This document shows, piece after piece, positions 12,640 to 22,692 of a stretch of DNA of 64,000 nt. Source of the stretch: Boothiomyces macroporosus (Eukaryota; Chytridiomycota; Chytridiomycetes; Rhizophydiales; Terramycetaceae); contig JADGKB010000028.1 in assembly GCA_027604185.1 (NCBI GenBank), forward strand, positions 62,001 through 126,000. The letters run 5' to 3'. A program made the translations under genes and the position numbers. The notes below the pieces were generated by a model. It was not told the DNA's origin. It worked only from the letters and a program-made list of their open reading frames with translations, and searched no databases. Position 1 is the first letter of the stretch. Every line of letters starts with the position of its first letter.

Positions 12640-13254
12640 ATGGTTGAAGTTGTAGAATTCAGTTTACCCACCACAAAGCGAACCGCTACCCAGCCAAAGC
12701 ATGAATACAAGCAATTCATGAACAGCAAGATAAAGAAAATATCCGCACCGTTGACCCGGAAAGAAAAAGAACAAGAGGATGAAGATGCAAAGAACGATAT
12801 TGAATTAGCAAACCTAATCAAGACTTCCAATTTGATACAGCAGTATACAGAATCGGAACTCTTTGGAAAGGACCGCTTGGCATTGCTTAGAAAGAAAGCG
12901 GACCAGTTAGCCCCAACAAAACAAAAACAGTCGCTGCCAATGTACCTTGGATTAAAAAAAGCAGCAGAGAATAGAGTAAACTCTAAAATAAGGGAAATGA
13001 AAGATTTGGGAACGTATACTAAAAAGGCAGTTGTAGAATTACGCAAATCAGAAGTAACTTTGAAAGCGAAAAAGAAGGAAAAGATTGATAAAGGGATTGT
13101 TGGGAGTGTTGGTAGGATTAACAAGGGTGTCATGACTGTATCAAAGAGCGTTATTGACAGTGTTGGCGGTGTGAAAAAGAAAGTCTCAATGAGAGGAACT
13201 GGGTTTGGCGGGCACCAAAAGAAGAAGGGAAAATCGAGCAAGTTCTCTTTTTAA
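12640..13254 (+). CDS. Lysine-rich conserved-looking protein of unknown function
   Basis: Single-exon 204-aa protein, not recognised. It is strongly basic with many Lys/Glu stretches, predicted mostly helical, and ends in a Gly/Lys-rich basic tail (GTGFGGHQKKKGK) that would suit nucleolar or nuclear localisation. The start at 12640 follows a pyrimidine-rich leader (TTTTTTTC then AAAATGG); an in-frame upstream extension begins without an ATG. The antisense frame of similar length is a compositional shadow. It converges on the lectin gene with 18 bases between stop codons. A ribosome-biogenesis role is possible but only a guess from composition. Confidence 0.7.
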   Translation: MVEVVEFSLPTTKRTATQPKHEYKQFMNSKIKKISAPLTRKEKEQEDEDAKNDIELANLIKTSNLIQQYTESELFGKDRLALLRKKADQLAPTKQKQSLPMYLGLKKAAENRVNSKIREMKDLGTYTKKAVVELRKSEVTLKAKKKEKIDKGIVGSVGRINKGVMTVSKSVIDSVGGVKKKVSMRGTGFGGHQKKKGKSSKFSF

Positions 13255-13272
13255 TATCATTAAAATTATAGC

Positions 13273-14323
13273 CTAGAATCTTTTATTTGATTTTTGTTGA
13301 GATGTGCGGTAAATGACAAATCCAACGTAAGCTACAATGGCAATCAACACCAAGTAAATAAACATTTGAACCCCGCTGGTTCCTTTCTTTTCAGTTACTG
13401 GTGGCTTGTTGTATTGATTAGAAGTATCGAATTTGTTGTCTGAACTAGATGCATAGGATTTTTGTCTGTTTTCTTCTCCTGATTTCTATCATCAGTTTGA
13501 ATTACCTCGAGAGTTACTGCGTAGGTCTTTGTGTAAATCAAATCGTGCTTAGAAGAAACCCCACCGGTAGCAGCGGTAAATCCTAAAAAGTAGTTTAGCG
13601 GGATTTTCTGTTCAATCTTGAAGCACTGGATCCACTGGCTAGGGTCATGCACACTTGTCAATTCCAACTAGATTAATATTAGATTGCCTTTAAATAATTG
13701 CCATCCAAGTAGGTTACTCTTGCTCTTGTTGGATTTTCTTGATTTCTAAAATCATGAGAACAGCCTCCCAGTTCTACACTATTCCCATCAAAATCATGAT
13801 CGTAACTAGTCTTTCCGTCTCCCATCATCGCCATTACATAAGGATAGGAGTGTCTAACTCTAGAGTTGGCATAGGTATCAAAGAATATCCCTAGCCCTTC
13901 AAAGTTATCTTTAGACCCAAACACAGGACCTGAATTAACTTTTAAATACCTTGAATTTCCTTTTCTTTGGTAACCCAGAAAGCAAACCCATCACCGCTGA
14001 GCGCTCCTTCGTGTTGGACTTTAAATTCAAACTCGACAATCCAAGAACTGTAATACATCGGTGTATTACTCCATAACCATCCAGATTGTGACTGAGTATC
14101 CCTGGTTAATCTAATGTATTCATTAACATTTACAAATGCATCTGTATTAGCAAGATATACCTCCCCCAAATTTCCACCATCGGTTACGAAGCGAATCTTC
14201 CACATATGGCGGCTGAAAACTGAAGGCTTGTAGTTCATGAGTTGATTTAATAAGCGGATCGTCGAATAATGGAGCGTCGTTTGGCTGGCAATTGACAACA
14301 GCAAGCAATAAATGGATGAGCAT
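13273..14323 (-). CDS. L-type lectin cargo receptor (ERGIC-53/VIP36/EMP46-47 family)
   Basis: Predicted 323-aa type-I membrane lectin for glycoprotein cargo in the early secretory pathway. A short signal-like start (MLIHLLLAVVNC) precedes the lectin domain: FSFQPPYVEDSLRNRWWKFG, FGGDAFVNVNEYIRLT, DGFAFWVTKE, LGIFFDTYAN and the metal/sugar-binding type region MMGDGKTSYDHDFDG. A linker, one TM (VQMFIYLVLIAIVAYVGFVI) and a short basic tail ending Asn-Lys-Arg-Phe follow; the terminal Phe may serve ER exit. Introns: 14142-14160, 13930-13949, 13668-13687 (GC-AG) and 13486-13505. Longer upstream frames start at GTG or TTG, so 14323 is the first ATG; an upstream exon is not excluded. Converges on 12640-13254. 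Confidence 0.88.
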
Positions 14324-14631
14324 TTGTATGAAAAAGCAAAAAGGGAAAAAGAATCTCGCAAATTGAAAAGACCAATCAATAGGAAAAAACACTCTATAGT
14401 AACTGATAATTAGCTGATATTAGCTATTGCTTGTCGCCATCTGATTGGTTAATTTCAAAAAATCCAACTCTTTTATTTTCTGTTCAAAAATCAACCGCAT
14501 CTGCGTAATAGTAAGGTGCATGCGGTTTATCTCGCTTGAAACAAGTAGATTCTATTGCTTGATATATTCACTAGGGTTAGGGCTGCTGTCTACAAATTTT
14601 CTTTTTTTTTCTTTTTTTTCTTGTTCAAGTA

Positions 14632-15012
14632 ATGTCTGCACCAAATCCAAAAGCCTTTCCATTAGCTGACGCACAATTAAGCAACAAAATCATTGATCTC
14701 GTCCAACAAGCTTCCCACTACAAACAGCTAAAGAAGGGAGCCAACGAAGCAACCAAAACACTCAACAGAGGGATTGCGGAATTCATTGTCATGGCAGCCG
14801 ACACTGAACCATTGGAAATCTTGTTACACATCCCATTATTGTGCGAAGACAAGAACGTTCCATACGTTTTTGTACCAAGCAGGGCTGCTCTTGGAAGAGC
14901 TTGCGGTGTTTCAAGAGCTGTGGTTGCTTGCTCTGTTACTACCAACGATGCTAGTGAATTGAAATCACAGATTCAAAACATCAAGAATGAAATCGAAAAA
15001 CTTATTATTTAG
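14632..15012 (+). CDS. SNU13: SNU13 / NHP2L1 (15.5K) U4 snRNP and box C/D snoRNP protein
   Basis: Single-exon 126-aa L7Ae-family RNA-binding protein that recognises kink-turns in U4 snRNA and box C/D snoRNAs. The body is nearly textbook: [46 protein letters not shown] and [18 protein letters not shown]. Length equals the family norm (about 126-128). A long pyrimidine tract (TTTTCTTTTTTTTTC) lies just before the ATG, as also before 12640; this resembles leaders of translation and ribosome-related genes. In a genome with 19-23 nt introns this spliceosome component is of interest, but the sequence itself looks ordinary. Confidence 0.97.
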   Translation: MSAPNPKAFPLADAQLSNKIIDLVQQASHYKQLKKGANEATKTLNRGIAEFIVMAADTEPLEILLHIPLLCEDKNVPYVFVPSRAALGRACGVSRAVVACSVTTNDASELKSQIQNIKNEIEKLII

Positions 15013-15349
15013 ATACCTTTTTAATACACTCTAGTGATCCAAGTGTGAAGAGGTTAATATAATAATATTCACTTTTTTATTTTTCGTGTTGCTCCAAGAT
15101 TTGCTAGTATAGGGAATCATTGCGAGACTTGTTAGTATAGGGAATCATTGCGAGACTTGTTAGTATAGGGAATCATCGCGAGACTTGCTCGTATAGGGAA
15201 TCATTAAGAGAGCGACCTAATACAGACCAATTAGGCGATATTAAATGATTCCGAGATAGATAAATGGTCGATCACTACCATCACCAGTCAGTCCAAATAA
15301 ATCCATATCCATGTGAAATTAGGAAAATTTGGCAAAAAATCTTTTGAAA
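15013..15349. other. Intergenic region with 28-nt tandem repeats
   Basis: This 337-base gap between SNU13 and the HSL-type esterase carries the tandem repeat annotated separately. I see no coding sequence. Confidence 0.6.
15101..15212. repeat. Four tandem copies of a 28-nt repeat
   Basis: Units begin at 15101, 15129, 15157 and 15185 and share TAGTATAGGGAATCAT (the last copy reads TCGTATAGGG). There are no spacers, so this is a minisatellite, not a CRISPR array. It lies about 90 bases past the SNU13 stop. Confidence 0.95.
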
Positions 15350-16318
15350 ATGCAATTGCTCCTGGATATCGTCAAATTCAGCTGCATGGTACCAGTGCTA
15401 CTGCTCTCCCTACCATTCCAGTACTTTGCTTCAACGTCCACATACAGCATCATTCAATATATCCTGATCAACATAACCAGACATGGGAATACTCTGTCAT
15501 TTCATTTCACTAGGCTGATTTTTCGTATCGCCAGTTGTATTGCTTTCACTAGAGTTGAAAAGTGTGAGTTTGGCTATTGGATGGGTGATGAAATCGACTT
15601 GGATGACCCAGAGTCAGTCTTGATATTGTAACTTTGGTTTTATGTTAGGTACATCCATGGCGGCGGGTTTGTAGCTGGCTGTCCTACTCAGTTTAGCTCC
15701 TTCCACTCCAAGCTTTTGGAAATCCCAAGTTCTAGGATTTTATCGATTGATTACCCTCTTGCTCCAGAACAGAGGTTTCCCAGTCAATTAGAATTCATTA
15801 CTACCGTTTATAAGCAGTATGAACATTTGAAGTGTAAGAAGATTATGATGGGTGATAGTGCTGGTGGGAACCTAGTATTGACCAGTTGTATTTACATGTC
15901 TAAACTTGGATTTAAGGTACCCTCAACATTGGTTTGTATTTCCCCATGGGTAGATCTCAGCAGTGATTACGCGGACGTAGAAACTGATGTATTGCACTCT
16001 GAAATCCTTGAATCTTTTCAATCGAATTATTGCACTTTAAGCGACACTGAAAACAAACTGGTGTCTCCGCTATTAATCAAAGATAACGAGATGGATTGCT
16101 TTGTAGGAAAGAATATCATGCTTACTAGTGGAGGAAAGGAGGTTTTAGAGCCTCAAATCAAAGAAATGGCAGACAAGCTTTCAAAAATTACAAATGTGGT
16201 TTACGACTGTGATCCAGAAATGCCGCATATATACCAATGCTTGCCTGAAGGGTTTGGAAAGAATAGCACGAGTGGAACTGAACGAATGATGCAATTCATT
16301 GTCGAGCACGTCAAATAA
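15350..16318 (+). CDS. Hormone-sensitive-lipase-type alpha/beta hydrolase
   Basis: Predicted 315-aa esterase/lipase, probably acting on acyl esters at a membrane. A hydrophobic N-terminus (MQLLLDIVKFSCMVPVLLL) may be a signal anchor. The HSL family motif YIHGGGFVAG (oxyanion hole) spans the 21-nt intron 15628-15648, then SIDYPLAPEQRFPSQL, nucleophile elbow GDSAGGNL (catalytic Ser), SPWVDLS and His in MPHIYQCLPEG. Where the family normally has the catalytic Asp (after G-x-E-x-L), this protein shows GGKEVLEPQIKEM, with Glu residues; an unusual acid or divergence is possible. The start is the first ATG in frame; the frame is open slightly further upstream without an ATG. Confidence 0.87.
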
Positions 16319-16412
16319 AGCACTATGACCTTATTGCCAATAAGCTGAATGTGGAGTTCATAGCCATTACTTTACTGATTTATAAGCTCGTTTTACATTG
16401 AATTAGTACTTT

Positions 16413-17541
16413 TTATTGTGTGGAAAAGTATCGCTGAATGTAGAATTTTAGCATGAATGCAGACGTTGACCATACATAAATATTACAGATAAATTTGAAA
16501 ATCAATTGTGCGAGTCTGTAATCTTGCAGAAATTCATAGAAAATCACAATCCCAAGCATGGCGAAAACGTTGACAAAGTACAACCAAAAAGAGGCAAACA
16601 TGAGCAAACTACCTAGTGATTCATGGCTCTTGTACCCGCTTTTCTTTGCCTTCTGTTTTTCTTTTTTTTCGATTGGCTGGGTGTTTGCTTCTGTCATTGT
16701 AGAACGGATTTCACTTACACATCCAATCTTTGGAAAAGTCCGTATCGTATAACCAAAGTAAAACAATACCGGAAAGGATATGATTAGAGCAGTAAATGCA
16801 AACAAGATGTAAAAGCATCTTCGGTACAGGGTATAAGCTGCCTCGTTGTCATTTAAACCTACATTAGCTTTACTTACCAACTGTACACCACACTGTGTCA
16901 AAGAGAATGTAAAGTGGAATGCTAATTATCCGGATAATCTTTAAAATTTTGCCCAAAGGTATCTCTGTCCCTTTTATAGTAACCTTTTCAAACAGGGCAC
17001 TTTGATCAGCCATTGTCACTATCGAAAATGTGATTAGGCTAGTTAGCAAAACCTTACTTTACAGCGATCCCACCAATTATATAATACAGTAATTCCAAAA
17101 TTACACTTTTAATGATGTACATTTTTAAATCTTGTTCGGTCCAGCTACTCGTGTCAATCCTGTCAATTGAGGAAACTAGATTAGAAAGAAATTACTGTTT
17201 AACAAGTACGCAATTCGTAGACCTTGGAAAACAGGTTGGACAAGTGCAACTGTATCCATATTAGTCCAACAATTCTTGTTGCCTTTCCAGTATCCAGACT
17301 TTTTTAATTGGAGAAGCAAAACAATAATGTAACTGAGGGCAGAGATAAAATACAGTGTGATACATGTATAATCGGCAATAGCAAAATAACGTGTGTATTC
17401 TCCACATCCAGCGTATGTGATATGGAAATCACATATACTAAAAAGGTATGATTGGTTGGTCATAGTGGGGGGTTTCAAAGGCAACATTGTGACGAAATAC
17501 AAAAACTGAAATTGAAGGTTAGATTTGTATTTGAAAACCAT
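16413..17541 (-). CDS. Multipass (about 7 TM) membrane protein, unrecognised
   Basis: Predicted 356-aa membrane protein in four exons with introns 17176-17195, 17039-17057 and 16859-16877 (20, 19, 19 nt). About seven hydrophobic segments are visible, for example YTCITLYFISALSYIIVLL, ILELLYYIIGGIAVNLITF, ISIPLYILFDTVWCTV, CFYILFAFTALIISFPVLF, LLMFASFWLYFVNVFAMLG and FKFICNIYVWSTSAFML. The loop between the fifth and sixth is Lys-rich. The start is ambiguous among in-frame ATGs (17541 and two later ones). I do not recognise the family; it is not an obvious member of the array at 28.8-46.0 kb. A receptor or sensor role is only a topology-based guess. Confidence 0.75.
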
Positions 17542-17556
17542 CCACTGTAGCCGCAA

Positions 17557-17976
17557 ATTAAATGGTTTGGTTTACTAAAGGGCATTGGTATGCCGAAATG
17601 TATCTAATGAGCGTGTTTACCCTCTCTGAAGATACTCGCATTGGCACTAAACTGTTTGTTCAACCATTGTCAATTAGTAGAGAGTCAAGTTGACCAAAAG
17701 CATTTATATCTGTAATGGAATATATGGACGGTTACGTCAATAATGCATGGAGCAGATGCACAGTTTCAAAGGCTATTTCCTCATTTTTGATTGGGCATAC
17801 GAAATTATTTGAAATTTATGGACTACGTACGAGCCTTTTGTTTGAAACCACTATCGTAATGTCAAGATTGCCTCCCTATAGATGCCCCTCTTTTACTCTG
17901 GTTTGAGTAGCCCCTCCATTGAAACCGTTGCGGTCGTTGAGGCGTTTATGGTACAAAGGCTCAGTTTGAAAAAAAT
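17557..17976. other. Intergenic region between divergent genes
   Basis: This stretch of about 420 bases lies between the membrane-protein gene on the minus strand and the DUF3455 gene. A 63-codon frame at 17715-17906 has no support. No repeat is seen. Confidence 0.5.
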
Positions 17977-17984
17977 ATAAATAA
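17977..17984 (+). promoter_or_regulatory. TATA box of the DUF3455 gene
   Basis: TATAAATA lies 23 bases before the ATG at 18008. Confidence 0.55.
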
Positions 17985-18007
17985 GCTTGATTAAAAAAAG
18001 CACTATC

Positions 18008-18769
18008 ATGTTCAAGTACCTTGCAATCACAGCTTCTGCTTTAGCCCTTGTACCTGCCGGCCTGTCTGCTGATTTCGCTCTTCCAGATAATGAAGTTTTG
18101 TTCAACAAGTATTTCGGAAAAGGTACTCAAAACTACAAGTGCAACGGTACTGTTTGGGCATTGGACAGTGCAGATGCTGAGCTGTACTTGGCAAATGACT
18201 ATACTGGCTCTGCTGATATTACGCATTTCTTCTTGCCTACTCCTGACGCAAAAGGTGGAAGACCTTCATGGAAATATCACGCTGATGGGAGTGTAGTTAC
18301 TGGTATAGTCACAAAGAAAGTCAATGCTCCATCTTCAGCAGATATCCAATGGTTGTACATAAACAAGACTTCAAGCACTTCTGGTGTATTGGAAAATGTC
18401 GACTACGTCTTTAGATTATACACTAAATCTGGGATAGCTCCTCCTGCTAGTGAATGTGCTGCTGCGAAAGCAGGTAATATTACAAAGCTCCCATACGAAG
18501 CACAGTACTGGTTCTATAAGGCATCTCCAGCTGCTACAACTACCATTCCTGTTGCAACCACATCCAGTGCTGCCAATTTGCAGCCAGTGATGACAACTGC
18601 TGGTTCGTATTATTCTGATGCTGCAGCTCCAAAAGCTACTACTTCCAATGGCATCAACTATGGAGATGCTCCAATGACAACTACAACAGGCTCTTATCAT
18701 GTTGTATCCTCTGCAAGCAAAGTTGCAGGTAGCTTCATCGGGCTCGTTTTGTTGTTTATAGCTCAATAA
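18008..18769 (+). CDS. Secreted DUF3455 protein, probably GPI-anchored
   Basis: Single-exon protein of about 253 aa. The signal peptide (MFKYLAITASALALVPAGLS) is followed by a DUF3455-like domain: GKGTQNYKCNGTVWAL, EAELYL-like acidic segment, THFFLPTPDAKGGRPSWKY, HADGSVVTG, IQWLYINKT, VDYVFRLYTKSGIAPP and LPYEAQYWFYKA. A Ser/Thr/Ala-rich stalk (VATTSSAANLQP, TTTTGSYH) and a hydrophobic C-terminus (GSFIGLVLLFIAQ) suggest a GPI-anchored cell-surface protein. DUF3455 proteins are common in fungi and of unknown function. The ATG at 18008 is chosen because the upstream in-frame codons lack an ATG and the signal peptide begins there. Confidence 0.85.
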   Translation: MFKYLAITASALALVPAGLSADFALPDNEVLFNKYFGKGTQNYKCNGTVWALDSADAELYLANDYTGSADITHFFLPTPDAKGGRPSWKYHADGSVVTGIVTKKVNAPSSADIQWLYINKTSSTSGVLENVDYVFRLYTKSGIAPPASECAAAKAGNITKLPYEAQYWFYKASPAATTTIPVATTSSAANLQPVMTTAGSYYSDAAAPKATTSNGINYGDAPMTTTTGSYHVVSSASKVAGSFIGLVLLFIAQ

Positions 18770-18881
18770 ATGGTGTATTATTTATCTCTGCGTCATACTA
18801 GCAATCTTGCTCGCCTAGTAACTGCGGACGATTCTCAAATGAATGCTTAGGTACTGGCGAATGACTTTATTCTCCTGAGCC

Positions 18882-19442
18882 ATGCTTGTCCCACCTTGTG
18901 TTCCATTCATAGCTAAAATGGTCAGTGTGGCGCACATAAATATGAAGGGAGAGTTTCAATTTTCTAGAAACATGGTCAACGTTGCGCTGCTCGCAGGTGC
19001 AAATTACACTATTTTCCAAGTAGAAAAGTACTACAAGGGACATTTAGAACTGCTTGTCCCAGTCCCAGACGCATTCATCGTTTACAGAGACCCCTATGAT
19101 ATCCAAGAGAATGGAAAAACCCCAGACCCTTCAACTGTTCATATCGATTACAATGCCGACAACACTTTCCGCTTCAACAAAGTTAGTGACGAACACTACC
19201 AAATTGAAATCAACGACCGGTGTCTTTGGTTTGACAGCGAAAGCTATGTCAGAACTGTCAATTGCGACAGTACCACTGTTTGGAGTGTTCAATGCGGATT
19301 ATTTGACGGTTCTGTATACTCTGAATGCTACATTATTCCAAACTCTGGCGGCCTAGTTCTTCACGGTGGTATCAACGCTGGCCTTATCACCGTCAAGAAT
19401 GACTGGAGCGTTTCCAATTATTGGGCAATAAAACAAGTCTAG
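18882..19442 (+). CDS. Uncharacterised protein
   Basis: Single-exon 186-aa frame, not recognised. It begins MLVPPCVPFIAKMVSV with no clear signal peptide; a second ATG (MVSVAHINM) or third (MKGEF) could be the true start. The body is beta-rich looking, with aromatic residues, several cysteines (DRCLWFD, VNCDSTTVW, VQCGLF, SECYII) and a Gly-rich C-terminal part (SGGLVLHGGINAGLI). The alternation of short strands and Trp might suit a beta-trefoil or similar extracellular fold, but that is weak. Codon use and length support a real gene; it sits 112 bases after the DUF3455 gene on the same strand. Confidence 0.65.
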   Translation: MLVPPCVPFIAKMVSVAHINMKGEFQFSRNMVNVALLAGANYTIFQVEKYYKGHLELLVPVPDAFIVYRDPYDIQENGKTPDPSTVHIDYNADNTFRFNKVSDEHYQIEINDRCLWFDSESYVRTVNCDSTTVWSVQCGLFDGSVYSECYIIPNSGGLVLHGGINAGLITVKNDWSVSNYWAIKQV

Positions 19443-19731
19443 ATTTTTACGTTTTGGGTTCATTAGTGGTATCTCGGATAATCTAGAGTGACTCACTCTT
19501 CGTAAGCTATAGCTCTATCTTCCTAGATGCTACTGCCATACACTACCTACAAAGGCGAGCAGTAGAGATATTTGAGCGCGGCAAGTTTCTAAAATTCAAC
19601 CGCAATTTCTAGTTCGCCTTTCAAGTGCGATATCGATCGCATTATTCCGTCATCAACACGAAACTAATTTTCCATCATGTCTTGTGAGAGCAAACCAGTG
19701 TGATTTTTTTTAGAAATCAAGTCATCTGAAA

Positions 19732-21667
19732 ATGTTTCGATTACAAAAACAACTATCAAAAGTACAATATTACTAACCAAAGCTATCGCTTCGTTCATTT
19801 TCATCCACACCAGCATCCAAATTTGCGGTAATTACTCGTTAATTCCAGGTTGGAAAAACAGCTTATCCAATGATTGATCATACCTACGACGCTATCGTTG
19901 TTGGTGCCGGAGGTGCCGGATTAAGAGCCGCCTTTGGGTTGGCAAAGGAAGGATTGAAGACTGCTTGTATTACCAAGCTTTTCCCAACTCGTTCTCACAC
20001 TGTTGCTGCCCAAGGTGGTGTTAATGCTGCTTTGGGTAATATGTCTGAAGACGACTGGAGGTGGCACATGTATGATACAATTAAAGGATCTGATTGGTTG
20101 GGTGATCAAGATGCAATTCACTACATGTGTAGAGAAGCACCGCAATCTGTTATTGAATTGGAACACTTTGGTGTGCCATTCTCTAGAACCCCAGAAGGAA
20201 AAATATATCAACGTGCATTCGGTGGGCAGTCATTGAACTATGGAGAAGGTGGTCAAGCTCGCCGTTGTGCTGCTGTTGCGGATAGAACAGGACATGCCAT
20301 TTTACACACTCTGTATGGTCAATCTTTAAGATACGATACTACGTTCTTTATTGAATATTTCGCACTTGATTTGATTATGGACAATGGAGTATGTCGTGGT
20401 ATCATTGCCTTGAACATGGAAGACGGTACTCTTCACAGATTCAGAGCACACAAGACTGTTCTTGCAACTGGTGGATACGGACGTGCCTACTTTTCTTGCA
20501 CTTCAGCTCACACTTGTACTGGTGATGGTAACGCCATGGTTTCCAGAGCAGGATTACCACAACAAGATTTAGAATTCGTGCAATTCCACCCTACTGGTAT
20601 CTACGGTGCCGGATGTTTGATTACTGAAGGTTCGCGTGGGGAAGGTGGTTACTTGTTGAACTCACAAGGTGAGCGTTTCATGGAAAGATACGCTCCAAAC
20701 GCAAAGGATTTGGCTTCCAGAGATGTTGTTTCTAGATCAATGACTCTTGAAATTCGTGAAGGACGTGGTGTTGGTCCAGAAAAAGATCACATCTATTTGC
20801 AACTTTCCCACTTGGACCCTGAAACTTTGCACACCCGTTTACCTGGTATTTCTGAAACTGCTGCTATCTTTGCAGGTACGACGCTTTTTGATTGTAGGTG
20901 TTGATGTTACCAAAGAACCAATTCCAGTATTGCCAACTGTCCACTATAACATGGGTGGTATCCCAACAAAGTACACTGGTGAAGTTATCAAGTATGAAAA
21001 CGGTAAAGACGTAGTTGTTCCTGGACTATACGCTGCCGGTGAAGCTGCTTGTGTGTCTGTACACGGTGCCAACAGATTAGGTGCCAACTCCCTTTTAGAT
21101 ATCGTAGTATTTGGAAGAGCTTGCGCACTCCACATTGCTGAAAACTTGAAGCCAAACACTCCACATGCCCCATTACCTGCTGATGCTGGTGAACAAACCA
21201 TTGCCAATTTGGACAAGACCAGATTCGCAAACGGCGGCAACTCTACTGCCAGCGTTCGTTTAGAGATGCAAAAGGTCATGCAAAGTGATGCAGCTGTATT
21301 CAGAACTGAATCTTCACTCCAAGAAGGTGTAAAGAAGATTGATGAAGTCGCCAGAAAGATTCACGATCTCAAAGTCACCGACAGAGGTTTAATCTGGAAT
21401 ACTGATTTGGTTGAAACCCTTGAGCTCCAAAACTTGATGACCTGCGCAGTCCAAACCATGCACTCTGCCGCAGCCCGTAAGGAATCTCGTGGTGCACATG
21501 CCCGTGAAGATTACACTGAGCGTGATGATAAGAACTGGATGAAACACACTCTATCCTACAACAACTTGGAAACTGGCGTTACTCGCTTAGATTACAGACC
21601 AGTTATCTCCACCACTCTGGATGAAAATGAAGCAAAGAGTGTTCCACCAAAGGTCAGATCTTATTAA
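19732..21667 (+). CDS. SDHA: Succinate dehydrogenase flavoprotein subunit, mitochondrial
   Basis: FAD subunit of respiratory complex II, oxidising succinate to fumarate in the mitochondrial matrix. Predicted 623 aa in four exons. The first two exons (10 and 15 codons) encode a mitochondrial presequence rich in Arg/Ser ([13 protein letters not shown]) and are separated by 21-nt introns at 19762-19782 and 19828-19848; a third intron is 20876-20897. Landmarks: FAD-binding [27 protein letters not shown] (His of covalent FAD attachment), [49 protein letters not shown] and [20 protein letters not shown]. The ORF from 19870 alone would miss the presequence. Length matches the family. Confidence 0.97.
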
Positions 21668-21747
21668 ATAATAAACCAAAATTCATTGATCTTGTTTTGC
21701 TTTTATCTGGGTGCTAAGAATTGGCAATTATTCATAAATAGTTTATT

Positions 21748-21897
21748 TCATCCTTGTTTCACAACTGCAGCGATATTCTGTAAAGTAAACGGATGCGATT
21801 GTCCTTCACCAGAATTCCCGCTATTCCCGCTATTTCCGGTATTCAAAGGAGCACCAAAAACCACCAACGCTAGAGCAAGAAACAAAAATTTAGCCAT
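21748..21897 (-). CDS. Small secreted peptide precursor with Asn-Ser-Gly repeats
   Basis: A 49-codon frame on the minus strand: a strong signal peptide (MAKFLFLALALVVFGAP) followed by a 30-residue mature part that opens with a triple Asn-Ser-Gly repeat (NSGNSGNSGEGQ) and ends AAVVKQG. A TATAAAAA box sits 26 bases upstream of the ATG, like those of other secreted-protein genes here, which supports it being real. It is convergent with SDHA (stop at 21667). No family recognised. A longer plus-strand frame across the same bases looks less natural. Confidence 0.55.
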   Translation of the reverse strand: MAKFLFLALALVVFGAPLNTGNSGNSGNSGEGQSHPFTLQNIAAVVKQG

Positions 21898-21923
21898 AGT
21901 TTCTCTCTTTGATTCAAGAACTA

Positions 21924-21931
21924 TTTTTATA
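21924..21931 (-). promoter_or_regulatory. TATA box of the small secreted peptide gene
   Basis: On the minus strand TATAAAAA lies 26 bases before the ATG at 21897, within the sequence CTATAAAAATAG. Confidence 0.5.
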
Positions 21932-22659
21932 GTTGCTTGCAAACTGACCGTCCCTGCGCCTCCATGTCCCGTCCATACAACTTGGGGTAAATTAATAGCA
22001 ATCTATAAATTACGTGATAGACACGTAGATCTGAATTTATTGATGAAATTATGCGTGCAAGAAGCTTCTTTGATACAATAATATTACAGCATAACTCGGA
22101 TTGAAGATGTGTGGTTGATTTGCGGCGTGGCCAACACTGACGGATCTAATCAAAGGGCAACTTTCGAAATTAAAAGGTGATCTAATCCCAGGAGCTAAAA
22201 GAATAACTCTCAGAAGTCACGATTATGTTTCACGATCCAGAAGATTTATCACCGTTTAAACCGATTAAAAGCGTTTAAATTGGCCACCCACACTGAATAT
22301 CTTTTACATACGCGACTATTCGTTCAATTCATGTGATATTGATCCTTTGACAGGATACTTGGAATTAAACTATTAACGTGACCTATCGTTGGCAAGGAAT
22401 GTAAATATGTGGAGGCACAGTTCACACTAAATGTGTTACGTCATGTTCACTGCCTTTGTGCTCAGCCTGGAGGAACATTTGCTCAATTTAATCCACCAGT
22501 TTCAAGCTGATTATCAAGAAATTTCAACGCGAAAGGGTTCAGTTATTGTAAAGGTGTTTCCAAGTTGTTTGATTATGTATATGCAAATCGTAATTTTCAA
22601 GGAATCATTTGTTTGTTTACAAATAGTTCCACGAACCTTGCTATAGTAAACAATACCAT
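21932..22659. other. Intergenic region
   Basis: This stretch of about 730 bases, before two secreted-protein genes, has no convincing coding sequence. A 71-codon frame at 22431 has no recognisable features. CCACTTTAAACG-like AT-rich segments are present but I see no clear repeat. Confidence 0.5.
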
Positions 22660-22667
22660 TATAAAAA
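22660..22667 (+). promoter_or_regulatory. TATA box of the first secreted Cys-rich gene
   Basis: TATAAAAA lies 25 bases before the ATG at 22693. No equivalent box fits between this gene and the next one, which starts only 13 bases after its stop. Confidence 0.55.
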
Positions 22668-22692
22668 CTCTGCAAAGTCGATCCTCTAAACA

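Noticed and set aside
12609..13241. 210-codon minus-strand frame opposite the Lys-rich gene
   Set aside because: Lys codons (AAA/AAG) read antisense as Phe/Leu; the plus-strand protein has the better start context and composition.
15101..15212. Four direct repeats considered as a CRISPR array
   Set aside because: The units are contiguous without spacers, and the surrounding genes are eukaryotic.
21686..22081. 131-codon plus-strand frame past SDHA
   Set aside because: No recognisable features and it overlaps the more convincing minus-strand secreted-peptide gene with TATA box.
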